Positions 62,497-64,000 of a stretch of DNA of 64,000 nucleotides are shown here, piece after piece. Made by a program: the position numbers and the translations under genes. Positions within the stretch are counted from its first letter, which is position 1, and the number at the start of each line of letters is the position of its first letter. The notes under the pieces were generated by a model. That model ran no database searches. It was not told the DNA's origin and saw only the letters and a program-made list of their open reading frames with translations. This stretch comes from Bugulina stolonifera (lineage: Eukaryota > Bryozoa > Gymnolaemata > Cheilostomatida > Bugulidae). The stretch covers positions 31,622,818 to 31,686,817 of the forward strand of contig OW285187.1 in the NCBI GenBank assembly GCA_935421135.1, written 5' to 3'.

Positions 62497-64000
62497 CTAT
62501 AGGTCACTCCTCACACCAAATCCTGGTCCAGTAGGTGGGGTGGTTAGGGAGGTCAACCCACCTTTCGGCTCACATGAGAATCTATGATTCTGGCCACTCC
62601 TACAACCAATCAGTGAGTAGCAATGAGTTATTGAGGCAGATGATAGCATATACCTTGAAACTGCATTGTGTACCGTGGCCGATTTCTGCCACACAGTGTA
62701 AAACTAAATTGCAATTTACATGATACTGAATCCTAAAAGAAATAAAATGAAAATTAAATTCACCTGAAATAAAATAAATCATGTGAAACTAAACTGAAAG
62801 TTAAATAAAATATGAAATTCATATGAAACTGAAAGTGAACTCACATGAAACGAAAACGAAAAACGCCTGAAACCAAAATGCCAATTCACATGAAACAAAA
62901 TTTATGGGCGTTACTTATTGTGGCAAAACGAAACTACACCTCTATCCTGGCGTAGAGATACACTTGCGTCTTTGAGATTACTGGGTATTATTAATAATTT
63001 GATATAGCAAATGTCATCAATTTAGTCCATTGATTTTTATATTTTCACATTATTATTGAAATACTCAAAATAAAGGAATTAGCACCAAATGAACAAATGC
63101 AGCAGTTAGTAATACTCTCGCAGTACTAATAAGATCGAGACTTGAGAGTACAACTCTTTTATTATATTTTGTAATAGTTTTAATGTAATATTAATAGTGA
63201 TTTTGTATATTTTCAACAAAAATTATCATTAAATCACAAAAACTGTAAACAAGTTGTAAATATTTTTGATAAAATGTTATCATTTTTTTCGAGACTGTCA
63301 AAATGTAAATTTAAATACTTATTTTTTATTAAAAATACTGTAAATACTCTCATAAAAGCGTGTTGTTTCTTACAAGTAGGTTGATGAAATACATATTATA
63401 CTTTTATTATTTGCATCTAAGGTAAACACCAAAATACAATTAAAAACACCAAAATAACGGACTATTTCCTGTCACACCACTCATGTACTAAATGTAGTTT
63501 CGTTTTGTTGTTATGAGTAACACCCCTAACTTTCATTTCAGGTGAATTGCAATTTGGTTTCATGTGAGTTCACTTTCAGTTTCATATGAACTGCAGATTT
63601 TATTTAAATATTAGTTTGGTTTCACATGATTTATTTTATTTCAGGTAAATTTAATTTTTATTTCATTCACTTTAGGATTCAGTATCATATAAATTGCAAT
63701 TTAGTTTCACATTGTGTGGCAGAAATAGGCCACGGTAATTGTGGGATTATTATACCACTTTATAAAAGCTATAAAAACAACAAATTACAAAAATGTACAA
63801 TCCATAATAATTAGAATATGTATTGGGGTAAAGTGTCCACAGTGAAGAGATGCCTAACATAATATAACATTTTATCTCTGCAATGACACTCTTAGTATTG
63901 ACTTCTACGGTGGTATTTACTACATTAACTGCACACTGTGTAACTTACATGGGGCCAGGTTTAGGTTTCTTGCCAGCTATCAAATCATCAAATATTTGAA
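62497..64000 (-). CDS. NDUFV2 3' part in unit 2, partial at window end
   Basis: The last exon is 62599-62497 (stop TAG), and the preceding exon (from 63949) runs through the window edge at 64000. Sequence is identical to unit 1. Since unit 2 should continue into unique DNA, this is probably the intact gene, its upstream exons lying right of the window. Confidence 0.82.
62671..63737. mobile_element. Foldback MITE (copy 2)
   Basis: Duplicate of 41158-42224 in the NDUFV2 intron. Confidence 0.75.

Larger units (their letters stand above)
45103..64000. repeat. Tandem duplication unit 2 (first 18,898 bp, runs past window end)
   Basis: Identical as read to 23590-42487, at constant offset 21,513. 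It includes the same minisatellite unit order and the same 11-G run (33307 and 54820). Lack of any length difference over almost 19 kb of mostly non-coding DNA argues for very recent origin or an assembly duplicate. Confidence 0.95.

Overview
This is a eukaryotic nuclear window, most likely from an early-branching invertebrate such as a demosponge. The evidence is intron-rich genes with short GT-AG introns, animal protein families (plastin/fimbrin, AATF/Che-1, NDUFV2, a family-31 glycosyltransferase, an SRCR receptor), AT-rich spacers and many small hAT-like elements. No bacterial operons, rRNA or CRISPR arrays are seen. The species is an inference. Gene models were built by hand from splice sites and reading phase; every junction given keeps frame unless stated.

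Layout, unique left part (1-23,589): a type II membrane receptor with an SRCR domain (minus, 6508 to the left edge and beyond); a spacer with two inverted SINE-like copies and one orphan candidate exon (6.5-11.4 kb); a complete 11-exon plastin gene (minus, 19263 to 11419, 620 aa); and the 3' exons of AATF (minus).

The right part is dominated by a head-to-tail duplication with a constant offset of 21,513 bp. Unit 1 is 23,590-45,102. Unit 2 starts at 45,103 and runs off the window. Each unit carries the AATF 5' exons 1-9, a galactosyltransferase-like gene with two possible first exons, a small secreted 8-cysteine protein gene on the plus strand, and the last exons of NDUFV2. I saw no substitution or indel between the units, even in a poly-G run and a minisatellite. 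It is therefore either a very recent duplication or an assembly artefact.

The breakpoints fall inside two genes. AATF is complete only across the left edge of unit 1 (14 exons, 545 aa). The unit-2 AATF copy has lost its 3' exons. The unit-1 NDUFV2 copy has lost its 5' exons. Because both fragments lie on the minus strand, the junction places truncated AATF directly upstream of truncated NDUFV2, a potential chimeric transcription unit.

Other notable structures are a minisatellite in AATF built from copies of an exon end plus its 5' splice site, a 0.5-kb near-perfect hairpin with a hammerhead-like core in the glycosyltransferase intron, a 36-bp perfect palindrome, a 115-bp duplication covering an AATF exon, and several hAT-type elements with clear 8-bp target-site duplications.
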